DNA of 64,000 bases from positions 62,001 through 126,000 of the forward strand of contig NZ_OGTP01000015.1 in the NCBI RefSeq assembly GCF_900258035.1, given 5' to 3'. A program made the translations under genes and the position numbers. A model generated the notes under the pieces. The model worked only from the letters and a program-made list of their open reading frames with translations. It was not told where the DNA came from and did no database searches. Each line of letters starts with the position of its first letter. The stretch's first letter is position 1. This document shows positions 8,952 to 19,213 of this stretch, piece by piece. This DNA is from Caballeronia novacaledonica. Its GTDB lineage: Bacteria; Pseudomonadota; Gammaproteobacteria; Burkholderiales; Burkholderiaceae.

Positions 8952-9830
8952 ATGAGTACTGAAAAAATCAACTTGCGCAATGTGACGCTTTGCGCGGTCG
9001 ACTGTTTGAATCCCGCGCTCGCCGCCCGCGCGCTGGAGATTTCCCAAAGCCAAATCCTGTTTGGCGACACGCTTCTTCTGACCGACCAACGCATTGAAAC
9101 TCGTGCGCGAATCGATCTGATACCGCGCATCAAATCCCGGGAAGAATATAGCGTCTTCGTCATGACGCAACTCCTCGAACATATTTCGACACCCTGGATT
9201 CTGCTCGTTCAATGGGACGGATTCGTCGCGAATCCTTCCGCGTGGTCGGAAGATTTCTTTTCCTTCGATTACATCGGCGCGCGCTGGCCGAATCACCGCG
9301 ACGGCATGGATGTCGGAAATGGCGGCTTTACGCTGCGCTCCAGACGGCTTCTCCAGATTCTCGCCACTGACGAACGATTCACCCCGCATGCGAATCAGGT
9401 GGAAGATGAACTCATTTGCCGGACATATCGCCCGATGCTGGAAGCGGAATATGGCATCCGTTTCGCGCCCGCGCATATCGCCGACCGTTTCTCCGCCGAA
9501 TTCACCACGCCGTGCGGGCCCACCTTCGGTTTTCATGGCGTTTTCAATATGTACCGCCACGTCGGAGACGACGATCTGATTTTCTTCGCGCGAAATGCCC
9601 AGCGAGGCTCGGTTCTAACAATCGATTTCATCGATCTTTGCCTGAGTTGCCTCAAGCAAGGCAGAGCATCGGTCGCGAACGCGCTCTACTCGACATTGCG
9701 TTCTTTCGTCAGCGCAAAGGAAATCGAAGAGACTTTCCGCAACGAGAAAATCGGCGCGACACCGGACGAAGCCGCCAAGCACATCGCGGCGCTCGAAGCG
9801 CTGCGCGAGGCGCCTGCGCGGTCGCAGTAA
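8952..9830 (+). CDS. DUF5672 family protein, glycosyltransferase-like
   Basis: This 292-residue protein matches the DUF5672 pattern: ILLVQWDGFVANP near residue 87, then DFFSFDYIGARW, then GNGGFTLRSRR near residue 120, and a late TFGFHGVFNMY segment. The family is thought to be nucleotide-sugar glycosyltransferase-like, with a DxD-like WDG/DDG site; activity has not been shown that I know of. The start MSTEKINLRN is chosen over an upstream start because it lies beyond the TATAAT promoter element. Codon use is more A/T-rich than in the neighbours. It separates recJ from prfB, which are commonly adjacent. A paralogue lies near 26.5 kb. Confidence 0.8.
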   Translation: MSTEKINLRNVTLCAVDCLNPALAARALEISQSQILFGDTLLLTDQRIETRARIDLIPRIKSREEYSVFVMTQLLEHISTPWILLVQWDGFVANPSAWSEDFFSFDYIGARWPNHRDGMDVGNGGFTLRSRRLLQILATDERFTPHANQVEDELICRTYRPMLEAEYGIRFAPAHIADRFSAEFTTPCGPTFGFHGVFNMYRHVGDDDLIFFARNAQRGSVLTIDFIDLCLSCLKQGRASVANALYSTLRSFVSAKEIEETFRNEKIGATPDEAAKHIAALEALREAPARSQ

Positions 9831-9877
9831 GACGGTTCGCGTGCGCCGCCGGCAACGGGCGGAAGGCGTCGATCGGC

Positions 9878-9883
9878 TATAAT
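9878..9883 (+). promoter_or_regulatory. Candidate -10 box of prfB
   Basis: TATAAT stands 30 bases before the prfB start codon in the 83-base gap after the DUF5672 gene, suggesting that prfB-lysS has its own promoter. Confidence 0.5.
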
Positions 9884-9913
9884 TGCAGCTTTTTACGAAG
9901 CCGAAGATCGACA

Positions 9914-11018
9914 ATGGAAGCGGAACGTCTCAACGCGATCGAAAGCCTTCTCGCCGACCTGCGCCGCCGCGCGGGCGAGCTACGGGGGTATCTTTGACTA
10001 CGACGCCAAGTCCGCGCGTCTAGCCGAAGTCAACAAGGAACTCGAAGACCCGAACGTCTGGAACGACTCGAAGAACGCTCAGGCGCTCGGTCGTGAAAAG
10101 AAGCTGCTCGACGGCGTGGTCACGACCATCAGCGCGCTCGACAACGACCTGCGCGACGCCGGCGATCTCTTCGAGATGGCGCGCGAGGAAGCCGACGAGG
10201 ACACGCTCGTCGCGTGCGAATCCGACGCCGATGCACTGCGCGTTCGCGTCGAAGACATGGAATTCCGCCGGATGTTCTCGAACCCGGCCGATCCGAACAA
10301 CTGCTTCATCGACATCCAGGCGGGCGCCGGTGGCACCGAAGCGTGCGACTGGGCGTCCATGCTGCTGCGCCAGTATCTGCGCTACTGCGAGCGCAAGGGC
10401 TTCAAGACCGAAGTGCTCGAAGAGTCCGAAGGCGACGTCGCCGGCATCAAGAGCGCGACGATCAAGGTCGAAGGCGAATACGCATACGGCTATCTGCGCA
10501 CCGAAACGGGCATTCACCGCCTCGTGCGCAAGTCGCCGTTCGATTCGTCGGGCGGCCGGCATACGTCGTTTTCGTCGGTGTTCGTGTACCCGGAAATCGA
10601 CGATTCGATCGAGATCGAAATCAATCCCGCCGATATCCGCACGGACACGTACCGCGCATCGGGCGCGGGCGGGCAGCACATCAACAAGACGGACTCCGCC
10701 GTGCGTCTCACGCACGCGCCCACGGGCATCGTCGTGCAGTGCCAGAACGACCGCTCGCAGCACCGCAACCGCGCGGAAGCCATGCAGATGCTGAAGGCGC
10801 GTCTCTACGAATTCGAGATGCGCAAGCGTCAGGCCGAACAGGACAAGCTCGAATCGAGCAAGACCGACGTGGGCTGGGGCCATCAGATCCGCTCCTACGT
10901 GCTCGACCAGAGCCGCGTGAAGGACCTGCGCACCAACGTCGAAATGAGCAACACGCGCGCCGTGCTCGACGGCGACCTCGACGACTTCATCGGCGCGAGC
11001 CTGAAACAGGGCGTCTGA
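9914..11018 (+). CDS. prfB: Peptide chain release factor 2, with programmed +1 frameshift
   Basis: RF2 recognises UGA and UAA stop codons. The first 27 codons end at an in-frame TGA (9995-9997) within AGGGGGTATCTTTGAC, the classical prfB frameshift site: an internal Shine-Dalgarno-like AGGGGG, then CTT followed by TGA. Reading shifts +1, so the coding sequence joins 9914-9994 with 9996-11018, giving 367 residues. The stop-recognition tripeptide SPF is in KSPFDSSGG near residue 206, and the peptidyl-hydrolysis GGQ is near residue 252. Frameshifting is autoregulatory: low RF2 favours it. lysS follows after 84 bases, as in many proteobacteria. Confidence 0.97.
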
Positions 11019-11102
11019 CGCCTTGCGGCGGCGTGGCCTTCCGGTCGCGCCGCTTTCGTTTCATCCGCCGCGCATTCGCCGCATTCAAAGCCAAGAATCA
11101 TC

Positions 11103-12629
11103 ATGACCGAACCGACTCAACCGGGCGCCGCTCCCGAACTGGAAGAGAACCAGATCATCGCCGAGCGACGCGACAAGCTGCGCTCGCTGCGCGAGCAAGG
11201 CGTCGCCTATCCGAACGATTTTCGCCCGACGCATCAGGCCGCGGCGCTCCAGAGCGAGTACGCCGAAACGGATAAGGACGCGCTCGAAGCGAACGCCCTG
11301 CCCGTCGCGATCGCCGGGCGCATGATGCTCAAGCGCGTGATGGGCAAAGCCAGCTTCGCGACGGTTCAGGACGGCAGCGGCCAGATCCAGTTCTTCGTGA
11401 CGCCGGCGGACGTCGGCGCCGAAACGTATGACGCGTTCAAGAAGTGGGATCTGGGCGACATCGTCGCCGCTCAAGGCGTGCTGTTTCGCACGAACAAGGG
11501 CGAGCTGTCGGTGCGCTGCACGGAATTGCGCCTGCTGTCGAAGGCGCTGCGCCCGCTGCCCGACAAGTTCCACGGCCTCGCCGATCAGGAAATGCGCTAT
11601 CGCCAGCGCTATGTCGATCTGATCGTCACGCCGGAGTCGCGCAAGACGTTCATGGCGCGCACGAAGGCCGTCACGTCGATCCGCAACTTCATGTCGCAGG
11701 CGAACTTCATGGAAGTCGAAACGCCGATGCTGCACCCGATTCCGGGCGGCGCGGCGGCAAAGCCTTTCACGACGCATCACAACGCGCTCGACATGCAGAT
11801 GTTCCTGCGCATCGCGCCCGAGCTGTATCTGAAGCGGCTGATTGTCGGTGGCTTCGAGCGCGTATTCGAGATCAACCGTAATTTCCGGAACGAAGGCGTG
11901 TCGCCGCGTCACAATCCGGAATTCACGATGATGGAGTTCTACGCCGCGTACACCGATTACCGCTGGCTGATGGACTTCACCGAACAACTGATCCGCCAGG
12001 CCGCGATCGACGCGCTCGGCACGGCCGCCATCACGTATCAGGGCCGCGAGCTCGATCTGAGCAAGCCGTTCCATCGCCTGACGATCAACCAGGCGATCCA
12101 GAAGTTCGCGCCGCAATACACCGACGCGCAGTTGACCGACGCCGCGTTCCTGCGCACGGAACTGAAGAAGTTCGGTGTCGACACGACGCAGCCCGCTTTC
12201 CTGAACGCGGGTCTCGGTTCCCTCCAGCTCGCGCTGTTCGAGGAGACGGCGGAGTCACAATTGTGGGAGCCGACGTATATCGTCGATTATCCGATCGAAG
12301 TGTCGCCGCTCGCGCGCGCGTCGGATTCGGTGCCGGGCATCACCGAGCGCTTCGAACTCTTCATCACGGGACGCGAGATCGCCAACGGCTTCTCGGAGTT
12401 GAACGATCCGGAAGATCAGGCCGCGCGGTTCCAGAAGCAGGTCGACCAGAAAGACGCCGGCGACGAAGAAGCGATGTACTTCGACGCCGACTACATCCGC
12501 GCGCTCGAGTACGGCATGCCGCCGACGGGTGGCTGCGGCATCGGCGTCGATCGACTGGTCATGTTGCTGACCGACAGCCCGAGCATCCGCGATGTGATCC
12601 TGTTCCCGCATCTGCGTCGCGAAGACTGA
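11103..12629 (+). CDS. lysS: Lysyl-tRNA synthetase, class II
   Basis: This 508-residue enzyme charges tRNA-Lys. An N-terminal OB-fold anticodon-binding domain (about residues 60-170, including the segment around [16 protein letters not shown]) precedes the class II catalytic core. Motif 2 is [20 protein letters not shown] near residue 260, and motif 3 is [11 protein letters not shown] near residue 478. Length is normal. It is followed by a strong intrinsic terminator, making it the last gene of the prfB-lysS unit. Confidence 0.97.
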   Translation: MTEPTQPGAAPELEENQIIAERRDKLRSLREQGVAYPNDFRPTHQAAALQSEYAETDKDALEANALPVAIAGRMMLKRVMGKASFATVQDGSGQIQFFVTPADVGAETYDAFKKWDLGDIVAAQGVLFRTNKGELSVRCTELRLLSKALRPLPDKFHGLADQEMRYRQRYVDLIVTPESRKTFMARTKAVTSIRNFMSQANFMEVETPMLHPIPGGAAAKPFTTHHNALDMQMFLRIAPELYLKRLIVGGFERVFEINRNFRNEGVSPRHNPEFTMMEFYAAYTDYRWLMDFTEQLIRQAAIDALGTAAITYQGRELDLSKPFHRLTINQAIQKFAPQYTDAQLTDAAFLRTELKKFGVDTTQPAFLNAGLGSLQLALFEETAESQLWEPTYIVDYPIEVSPLARASDSVPGITERFELFITGREIANGFSELNDPEDQAARFQKQVDQKDAGDEEAMYFDADYIRALEYGMPPTGGCGIGVDRLVMLLTDSPSIRDVILFPHLRRED

Positions 12630-12655
12630 GTTTTCGGTTCGATCGATCAGCGAAA

Positions 12656-12685
12656 AAGCGCGCCCGCCGAGGCGCGCTTTTTTTT
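12656..12685 (+). terminator. Intrinsic terminator after lysS
   Basis: The arms AAGCGCGCC and GGCGCGCTT enclose a six-base loop and run into a tract of eight T. It stands 27 bases after the lysS stop codon. Confidence 0.9.
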
Positions 12686-12770
12686 CGGCTGGCAGATTTT
12701 GATGTAACTGCGGGTAAAAGTTTCAAGACCGATTCGGCGCGTACGGCTCGTCGGCAAGCGGCGTCGGGGT

Positions 12771-12800
12771 TGGCACCGGTCGTGCTTTTCTCGAAGCACG
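12771..12800 (+). promoter_or_regulatory. Possible sigma-54 type element and overlapping inverted repeat
   Basis: TGGCACCGGTCGTGCT has GG and GC dinucleotides 12 bases apart, close to the -24/-12 consensus TGGCAC-N5-TTGCW. The final bases lie within a perfect inverted repeat, CGTGCTT and AAGCACG with a six-base loop. It is 114 bases upstream of the glycine-zipper gene. Short matches like this arise by chance. Confidence 0.25.
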
Positions 12801-12913
12801 CCGCATCCGCGAAATTGTTACAAACCGAAAAAGCGCAATATCCGGGTTTGCCGCAAAATGTGTTGTGGAAGTGTCGCAACACCAGCGATTCGCCTCGGAA
12901 CGGAGGTTCGACA

Positions 12914-13669
12914 ATGGATAACGGAACCAACAAACTCAGCACGTCGCCCTCTTCCGGCGGCGACCAGCCGCGGCAGCGGCGCCTGCATCCGCTCGTCGCG
13001 ACGGCGGCGGGCGCGGTCATCGTCGCGAGCCTCGTGGCCACAGCCGCGATGACGGGACTGTTCCCGCGGGCATCGAGCAATTCGGCGCAGAATCCCCAAA
13101 CGCAGACGGCGCCGGTCGCGCAGCAGCCGGTGGTCGATTCCGCCGCGCCGAGTCCGGCGCAGCAGGCCGCTCAACAGCAGGCAGCTCAACAGCAGGCAAC
13201 TCAGCAGCAGCAGGCTGCGGCGCAACAGGCAGCCGCGCAACAAGCGGCCCAGCAGCAGGCGCAACAAGCGCCCGCGCAGCCGCAACCCGCACAGCCTTCG
13301 TATGCGCAGCAGCAGCAACCGCAGCATCACGCGTACTGCTCGACTTGCGGCACGGTCGAGTCGATTTCCGCCGTCAAGCAGGAAGGCCACGGAACGGGGA
13401 TCGGCGCGGTCGGTGGCGCGGTGGCGGGTGGGGTCGTCGGCAATCAGTTCGGACGCGGCGGCGGCCGTACCGCGATGACGCTACTCGGTGCGCTCGGCGG
13501 CGGCGTGGCGGGCAATTCGGTTGAAAAACATCTGCGCAGCGAGACCGATTATTCGGTGCACGTGCGGATGGAAAACGGCCATACGCGGACTTTCACATAC
13601 AAGAATCCGCCGCCGTTCCAGCAAGGCGAGCGCGTGCATATTCAGAACGGGACGCTGGTCGCGGGCTGA
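12914..13669 (+). CDS. Glycine-zipper 2TM protein with Gln/Ala-rich linker
   Basis: This 251-residue envelope protein has a short cytoplasmic N-terminus, one hydrophobic segment (about residues 30-50), a long low-complexity stretch of Gln and Ala repeats (about 75-140), and then a glycine-zipper domain of the Rick_17kDa_Anti/YMGG type (GIGAVGGAVAGGVVGNQFG near residue 163). The C-terminal part, which resembles outer-membrane lipoprotein SlyB/PcpY relatives, is HVRMENGHTRTFTYK. A CxxC pair (YCSTCG) precedes the zipper. There is no lipobox. GGAGG stands before the ATG. Function is probably envelope integrity; no specific role can be read. Confidence 0.8.
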   Translation: MDNGTNKLSTSPSSGGDQPRQRRLHPLVATAAGAVIVASLVATAAMTGLFPRASSNSAQNPQTQTAPVAQQPVVDSAAPSPAQQAAQQQAAQQQATQQQQAAAQQAAAQQAAQQQAQQAPAQPQPAQPSYAQQQQPQHHAYCSTCGTVESISAVKQEGHGTGIGAVGGAVAGGVVGNQFGRGGGRTAMTLLGALGGGVAGNSVEKHLRSETDYSVHVRMENGHTRTFTYKNPPPFQQGERVHIQNGTLVAG

Positions 13670-13690
13670 TTGGCGACGTGCTGGAAAGCA

Positions 13691-13723
13691 AAAGGCGGCA
13701 AACCTGTCGGTTGCCGCCTTTTT
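13691..13723. terminator. Bidirectional terminator between convergent genes
   Basis: The arms AAAGGCGGCAA and TTGCCGCCTTT enclose nine bases, with A-rich sequence to the left and a T-run to the right. It can serve both the glycine-zipper gene (plus) and pssA (minus). Confidence 0.88.
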
Positions 13724-13724
13724 T

Positions 13725-14591
13725 CTAATGCTCGCGCTGCGAACTGCGCGCCGGATTCGGCCTGCCGCGAATCGCGAGATATCCCCACCAGATATAGCCC
13801 GAAAAGCCATACAGCACGAACAGGCAGAACAACATGACCGGCGGATCGGACGATACCAGCACGAACGCCACGACGATCAACAGCACGCCGGCGAACGGCA
13901 CGCGATACCGCACGTCGAGCGCCTTGCCGCTGTAGAACGGCGCGTTCGACACCATCGTCACGCCCGCATAGACGGTCAGCGCGAACGCGACCCACGGCAG
14001 CCACACGAGCTTGAGCGGCACGCGATTATCCGTTGCGAGCCACACGAAGCCGGCGATGAGCGCCGCCGCGGCCGGCGAAGGCAAGCCCTGAAAATATCGC
14101 TTGTCGACCACGCCGACGTTCGTATTGAAGCGCGCGAGCCGCAGCGCCGCGCCCGAGCAATACACGAACGCCGCGAGCCAGCCCCAGCGCCCGAGGTCCT
14201 TCAAGACCCATTCGTACATCACGAGCGCCGGCGCGACGCCGAACGACACCATGTCCGAGAGGCTGTCGAACTGCTCGCCGAACGCGCTCTGCGTGTGCGT
14301 CATGCGGGCGACGCGCCCGTCCATGCCGTCGAGCACCATCGCGACGAAAATGGCGATGGCCGCGATCTCGAAGCGCACGTTCATCGCCTGAACGACGGCG
14401 AAGAAGCCGCAGAACAGCGCCGCCGTGGTGAACGCGTTGGGCAGCAGATAAATGCCGCGCTTTCTCAGAAACTGCTGCCGCTTCGCGCGACGCGTCTCCA
14501 CGGCGCCGACGTCCTGCGCGGCCTTGTTGCGGCGAAACGCGCGCGGAGGCGTCGCGGGCGCGCGGTTACGGCGCGGTTTGAATGCCGCCAT
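13725..14591 (-). CDS. pssA: CDP-diacylglycerol-serine O-phosphatidyltransferase
   Basis: This 288-residue membrane enzyme makes phosphatidylserine from CDP-diacylglycerol and serine. The CDP-alcohol phosphatidyltransferase signature is present: DGMDGRVARM, then GEQFDSLSDMVSFG, matching DG-x2-AR-x8-G-x3-D-x3-D. About eight hydrophobic segments follow a basic N-terminal extension of some 50 residues. It lies 13 bases after psd on the same strand, so the two consecutive steps of phosphatidylethanolamine synthesis are co-expressed downstream of the ilv genes. Confidence 0.95.
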   Translation of the reverse strand: MAAFKPRRNRAPATPPRAFRRNKAAQDVGAVETRRAKRQQFLRKRGIYLLPNAFTTAALFCGFFAVVQAMNVRFEIAAIAIFVAMVLDGMDGRVARMTHTQSAFGEQFDSLSDMVSFGVAPALVMYEWVLKDLGRWGWLAAFVYCSGAALRLARFNTNVGVVDKRYFQGLPSPAAAALIAGFVWLATDNRVPLKLVWLPWVAFALTVYAGVTMVSNAPFYSGKALDVRYRVPFAGVLLIVVAFVLVSSDPPVMLFCLFVLYGFSGYIWWGYLAIRGRPNPARSSQREH

Positions 14592-14604
14592 CGGGACCTC
14601 CGCG

Positions 14605-15249
14605 TTATTCCGCGAACTCGGCGAGGATCGTCGACGAAGCCGAAACCTTCTCGCCGATCGACACGCGCGGGCGGCTCCCCACCGGCAGATACACGTCGAC
14701 GCGCGAGCCGAAGCGGATGAAGCCGTAGCGCTGTCCGCGCGTGAGCGGCTCGCCTACGTGCACGTAGCACAGAATGCGTCGCGCGATCAGCCCCGCGATC
14801 TGCACCGACGTCACGGTATGCCCGGCCGCCGTCTGCAGCACGATCGCGTTGCGCTCGTTCTCCGTCGATGCTTTATCGACGGCCGCATTCAGATACGCGC
14901 CCGGAAAGTACTGAACCTTCGTGATGGCGCCGTCCACCGGCGAACGCTGCGAGTGCACGTTGAACACGTTCATGAACACGCTGATCTTGAGCGCCTCGCG
15001 GCCCGCGTAAGGATCGTGCGCGGTTTCGACGGCGACGATGCGTCCGTCGGCCGGACACAGCACCGCGTTGGGTTGCGTCGGAATCGGGCGCGCGGGATCG
15101 CGGAAGAACTGGACGACGAAAATCACGATCAGCCAGAAGATCCAGGCGAAGCCGAAGCCGCCCATCGCTTGCACGAGGATGGCGACGACAGCCGCGATGG
15201 CGATGAACGGCCAGCCTTCGCGGGCAATGATCGGATGAGGATAGTTCAT
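14605..15249 (-). CDS. psd: Phosphatidylserine decarboxylase proenzyme, short type
   Basis: This 214-residue proenzyme of the short PSD-A type converts phosphatidylserine to phosphatidylethanolamine. The self-cleavage site is Gly-Ser within [11 protein letters not shown], with Ser near residue 182 becoming the pyruvoyl group of the alpha chain. Two hydrophobic stretches at the N-terminus anchor it. The start [14 protein letters not shown] gives the family's normal length; a start 13 codons upstream is possible but not needed. It is followed by pssA. Confidence 0.94.
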   Translation of the reverse strand: MNYPHPIIAREGWPFIAIAAVVAILVQAMGGFGFAWIFWLIVIFVVQFFRDPARPIPTQPNAVLCPADGRIVAVETAHDPYAGREALKISVFMNVFNVHSQRSPVDGAITKVQYFPGAYLNAAVDKASTENERNAIVLQTAAGHTVTSVQIAGLIARRILCYVHVGEPLTRGQRYGFIRFGSRVDVYLPVGSRPRVSIGEKVSASSTILAEFAE

Positions 15250-15287
15250 GAACGGGTTCTGTGTTTTATAAAAACCGTAGGATAGCA

Positions 15288-15323
15288 AAAGCCGCCCGGC
15301 GCACAGGGCTGCCGGACGGCTTT
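15288..15323 (-). terminator. Intrinsic terminator after ilvC
   Basis: Read on the minus strand, the arms AAAGCCGTCCGGC and GCCGGGCGGCTTT (one mismatch) enclose ten bases and end in a short T-run, 24 bases after the ilvC stop. It separates the ilv genes from psd-pssA at least partly. Confidence 0.75.
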
Positions 15324-15346
15324 CGATAGAGCAAAAAACGTGACGC

Positions 15347-16919
<1,573 letters not shown>

Positions 16920-17027
16920 GTTCTTTTCCCGATGTATATCCAGATGAGAGCTTTGAAGCGAATTCACGCGCGGCACTTGTCTTTCGTGGAGACAGGCGCA
17001 CGTGAACCCGCGCATTCAAAACCCGCG

Positions 17028-18791
17028 TTATAGATCCTCAGAGCCGAGCAGCATTTCCGTGATGCCTTTGCCTGCCTGCACCATCGGGAATACGTTTTCG
17101 GTCGGATCGGTCTGGAAGTCGAGAAATACGGTGCGGTCTTTCAGACGCAGCGCTTCCTTCAGCGCCGGTTCGACGTCCGCGGTTTTTTCGACACGAATGC
17201 CGACATGGCCATACGCTTCGGCCAGCTTCACGAAGTCGGGCAGCGCGTCCATGTACGAACTGGAATAGCGCTTCTTGTACTCGATCTGCTGCCACTGGCG
17301 CACCATGCCGAGATAGCGGTTGTTCAGCGAGATGATCTTGACGGGCGTGTTGTACTGTTTGCACGTCGAGAGCTCCTGAATGCACATCTGGATGGAGCCT
17401 TCGCCGGTGATGCAGACCACTTCGTCGTCCGGATAGGCCATCTTCACGCCCATTGCCGCCGGCAGGCCGAAGCCCATCGTGCCGAGGCCGCCCGAGTTGA
17501 TCCAGCGCCGCGGCTTGTTGAACGGATAGAACTGCGCCGCCCACATCTGGTGCTGGCCGACGTCCGAGCACACGAACGCGTTGCCGTCGGTGAGCTCCCA
17601 GAGCTTTTCGACGACGTACTGCGGCTTGATGATCTCGCTCTTGCGGTCGTAAGCGAGGCAGTCTTTCGAGCGCCAGCCTTCGATCTCGTCCCACCACGTC
17701 TTGAGCGCGGCCGTGTCCGGGCCGTGCTCCGCGTGCTGAAGCTGCTCGATCAGTTCCTTCAGCACTTCCTTCACGTCGCCGACGATGGGAATATCCACCT
17801 TCACGCGCTTGGAAATGGACGACGGATCGACGTCGATATGGATGATCTTGCGCGGCGACGACGCGAAGTGCTTCGGGTCGCCGATCACGCGGTCGTCGAA
17901 GCGCGCGCCGATGGCGATCAGCACGTCGCAGTTCTGCATCGCCATGTTGGCTTCGTACGTGCCGTGCATGCCGAGCATGCCGAGGAACTTCTTGTCCGAC
18001 GCGCGATAGCCGCCGAGGCCCATCAGCGTGTTGGTGACCGGATAGCCGAGCAGATCGGCGAACTGGTTCAGCTCGCGCGACGCATCCGCGAGGATGATGC
18101 CGCCGCCCGTGTAGATGTACGGACGCTTCGCCGACAGAAGCAGTTGCACCGCCTTGCGGATCTGGCCCGAATGGCCCTTCGTGACCGGGTTGTACGAACG
18201 CAGCGACACGCTCTTGATCGGCTCGTACTTGCACGGCGCCTTCGACACGTCCTTCGGAATGTCGATCAGCACGGGGCCGGGACGGCCGGTGCGCGCAATG
18301 TAGAACGCCTTCTTGACCGTCGCGGCGAGATCGCGCACGTCCTTCACGAGGAAGTTGTGCTTCACGCACGGACGCGTGATGCCCACGGTGTCGCATTCCT
18401 GGAATGCGTCGAGGCCGATGGCCGCGGTGGGCACCTGGCCGCTGATAATGACGAGCGGAATCGAATCCATGTAGGCCGTGGCGATGCCGGTGACGGCATT
18501 GGTGACGCCCGGGCCCGAGGTCACGAGGCACACGCCCACATTGCCCGTCGAGCGCGCGTAGGCGTCGGCGGCATGCACGGCGGCCTGTTCGTGGCGCACG
18601 AGGATGTGCTGGATCTGGTCCTGCTTGTACAGCTCGTCGTAGATGTAGAGTACCGAGCCGCCGGGATAGCCCCAGATGAATTCGACGTTCTCGTCCGCGA
18701 GCGCGCGCATGAGCACGGTGCCGCCGATGGAGTCAGCTTCGTGAGAGGGTGTGGTATCCGACGTGGAGAATTCCGCGCTAGGCATGTTCAT
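17028..18791 (-). CDS. ilvB: Acetolactate synthase large (catalytic) subunit, biosynthetic
   Basis: This 587-residue thiamine-diphosphate enzyme condenses pyruvate with pyruvate or 2-oxobutyrate. The catalytic glutamate lies in VRHEQAAVHAADAYAR near residue 70. The ThDP/Mg motif reads CITGEGSIQMCIQEL near residue 457, with GEG where many enzymes have GDG; I believe this is normal for beta-proteobacteria. A weak AAAGGTG ribosome-binding site precedes the ATG. The ATG overlaps the stop of a small upstream ORF (ATGA), so translation may be coupled. The naming could equally be ilvI. Confidence 0.95.
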   Translation of the reverse strand: MNMPSAEFSTSDTTPSHEADSIGGTVLMRALADENVEFIWGYPGGSVLYIYDELYKQDQIQHILVRHEQAAVHAADAYARSTGNVGVCLVTSGPGVTNAVTGIATAYMDSIPLVIISGQVPTAAIGLDAFQECDTVGITRPCVKHNFLVKDVRDLAATVKKAFYIARTGRPGPVLIDIPKDVSKAPCKYEPIKSVSLRSYNPVTKGHSGQIRKAVQLLLSAKRPYIYTGGGIILADASRELNQFADLLGYPVTNTLMGLGGYRASDKKFLGMLGMHGTYEANMAMQNCDVLIAIGARFDDRVIGDPKHFASSPRKIIHIDVDPSSISKRVKVDIPIVGDVKEVLKELIEQLQHAEHGPDTAALKTWWDEIEGWRSKDCLAYDRKSEIIKPQYVVEKLWELTDGNAFVCSDVGQHQMWAAQFYPFNKPRRWINSGGLGTMGFGLPAAMGVKMAYPDDEVVCITGEGSIQMCIQELSTCKQYNTPVKIISLNNRYLGMVRQWQQIEYKKRYSSSYMDALPDFVKLAEAYGHVGIRVEKTADVEPALKEALRLKDRTVFLDFQTDPTENVFPMVQAGKGITEMLLGSEDL

Positions 18792-18916
18792 TCATCACCT
18801 TTCGAATTTTCGGCAAAAAATTGATCGGGTGCTCTCTGCCGGGCTTGTGGCTCGGGTTCAAGCGGCGCGTCTAGGTTTGACAGGCGAACTTCTTGGGCTC
18901 GCCTCAAAGCAGACAT
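18788..18916 (-). CDS. Small upstream ORF coupled to ilvB (possible leader peptide)
   Basis: A 42-codon frame begins MSALRRAQEVRLSNL and ends KGDE, its TGA overlapping the ilvB ATG. It begins about 16 bases after the predicted transcription start of the ilv promoter, and no other in-frame start lies in the transcript. The product has several Leu but no run of Val, Leu or Ile codons as in classical attenuators, and no obvious terminator hairpin lies between it and ilvB. Its own ribosome-binding site is weak. It could be a translated leader or simply an open frame. Confidence 0.4.
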   Translation of the reverse strand: MSALRRAQEVRLSNLDAPLEPEPQARQRAPDQFFAENSKGDE

Positions 18917-18939
18917 TTCACTGATGATGCGAGTCAGAA

Positions 18940-18969
18940 AATGTAACAGCGCCGCGCGCGACGGGTCAA
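18940..18969 (-). promoter_or_regulatory. Sigma-70-like promoter of the ilv operon
   Basis: Minus strand: TTGACC as -35, then 17-18 GC-rich bases, then TTACAT/TACATT as -10. It stands about 150 bases upstream of ilvB. The rest of the gap up to the divergent sigma-factor gene contains only a six-base inverted repeat, CTAGGA and TCCTAG at 19129-19151, and no other gene I can support. Confidence 0.6.
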
Positions 18970-19213
18970 GCAAAAATTTTCCGATTACGCCGATGGCGGC
19001 GCCCGCGCACGGCGCGCCGATGAAAGCGGCTTGCAAGCGCGCCCTGCCGAACGCATGATCGTTCGATCGGAAAAACGTCGCGGGTGGCAACAAAACCGCT
19101 CGATTTGTCCGGACGCGGCGAAATTTTGCTAGGATTCGCAGGTTTTCCTAGAACTCCACGATCTTCATCGACGCAACTTCGGACGCAAATTCGTTGCGCC
19201 GGGTCCCCAACGG

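Noticed and set aside
17785..18009. Plus-strand open frame of 74 codons inside ilvB
   Set aside because: Antisense to strongly conserved acetolactate synthase sequence and without initiation signals.
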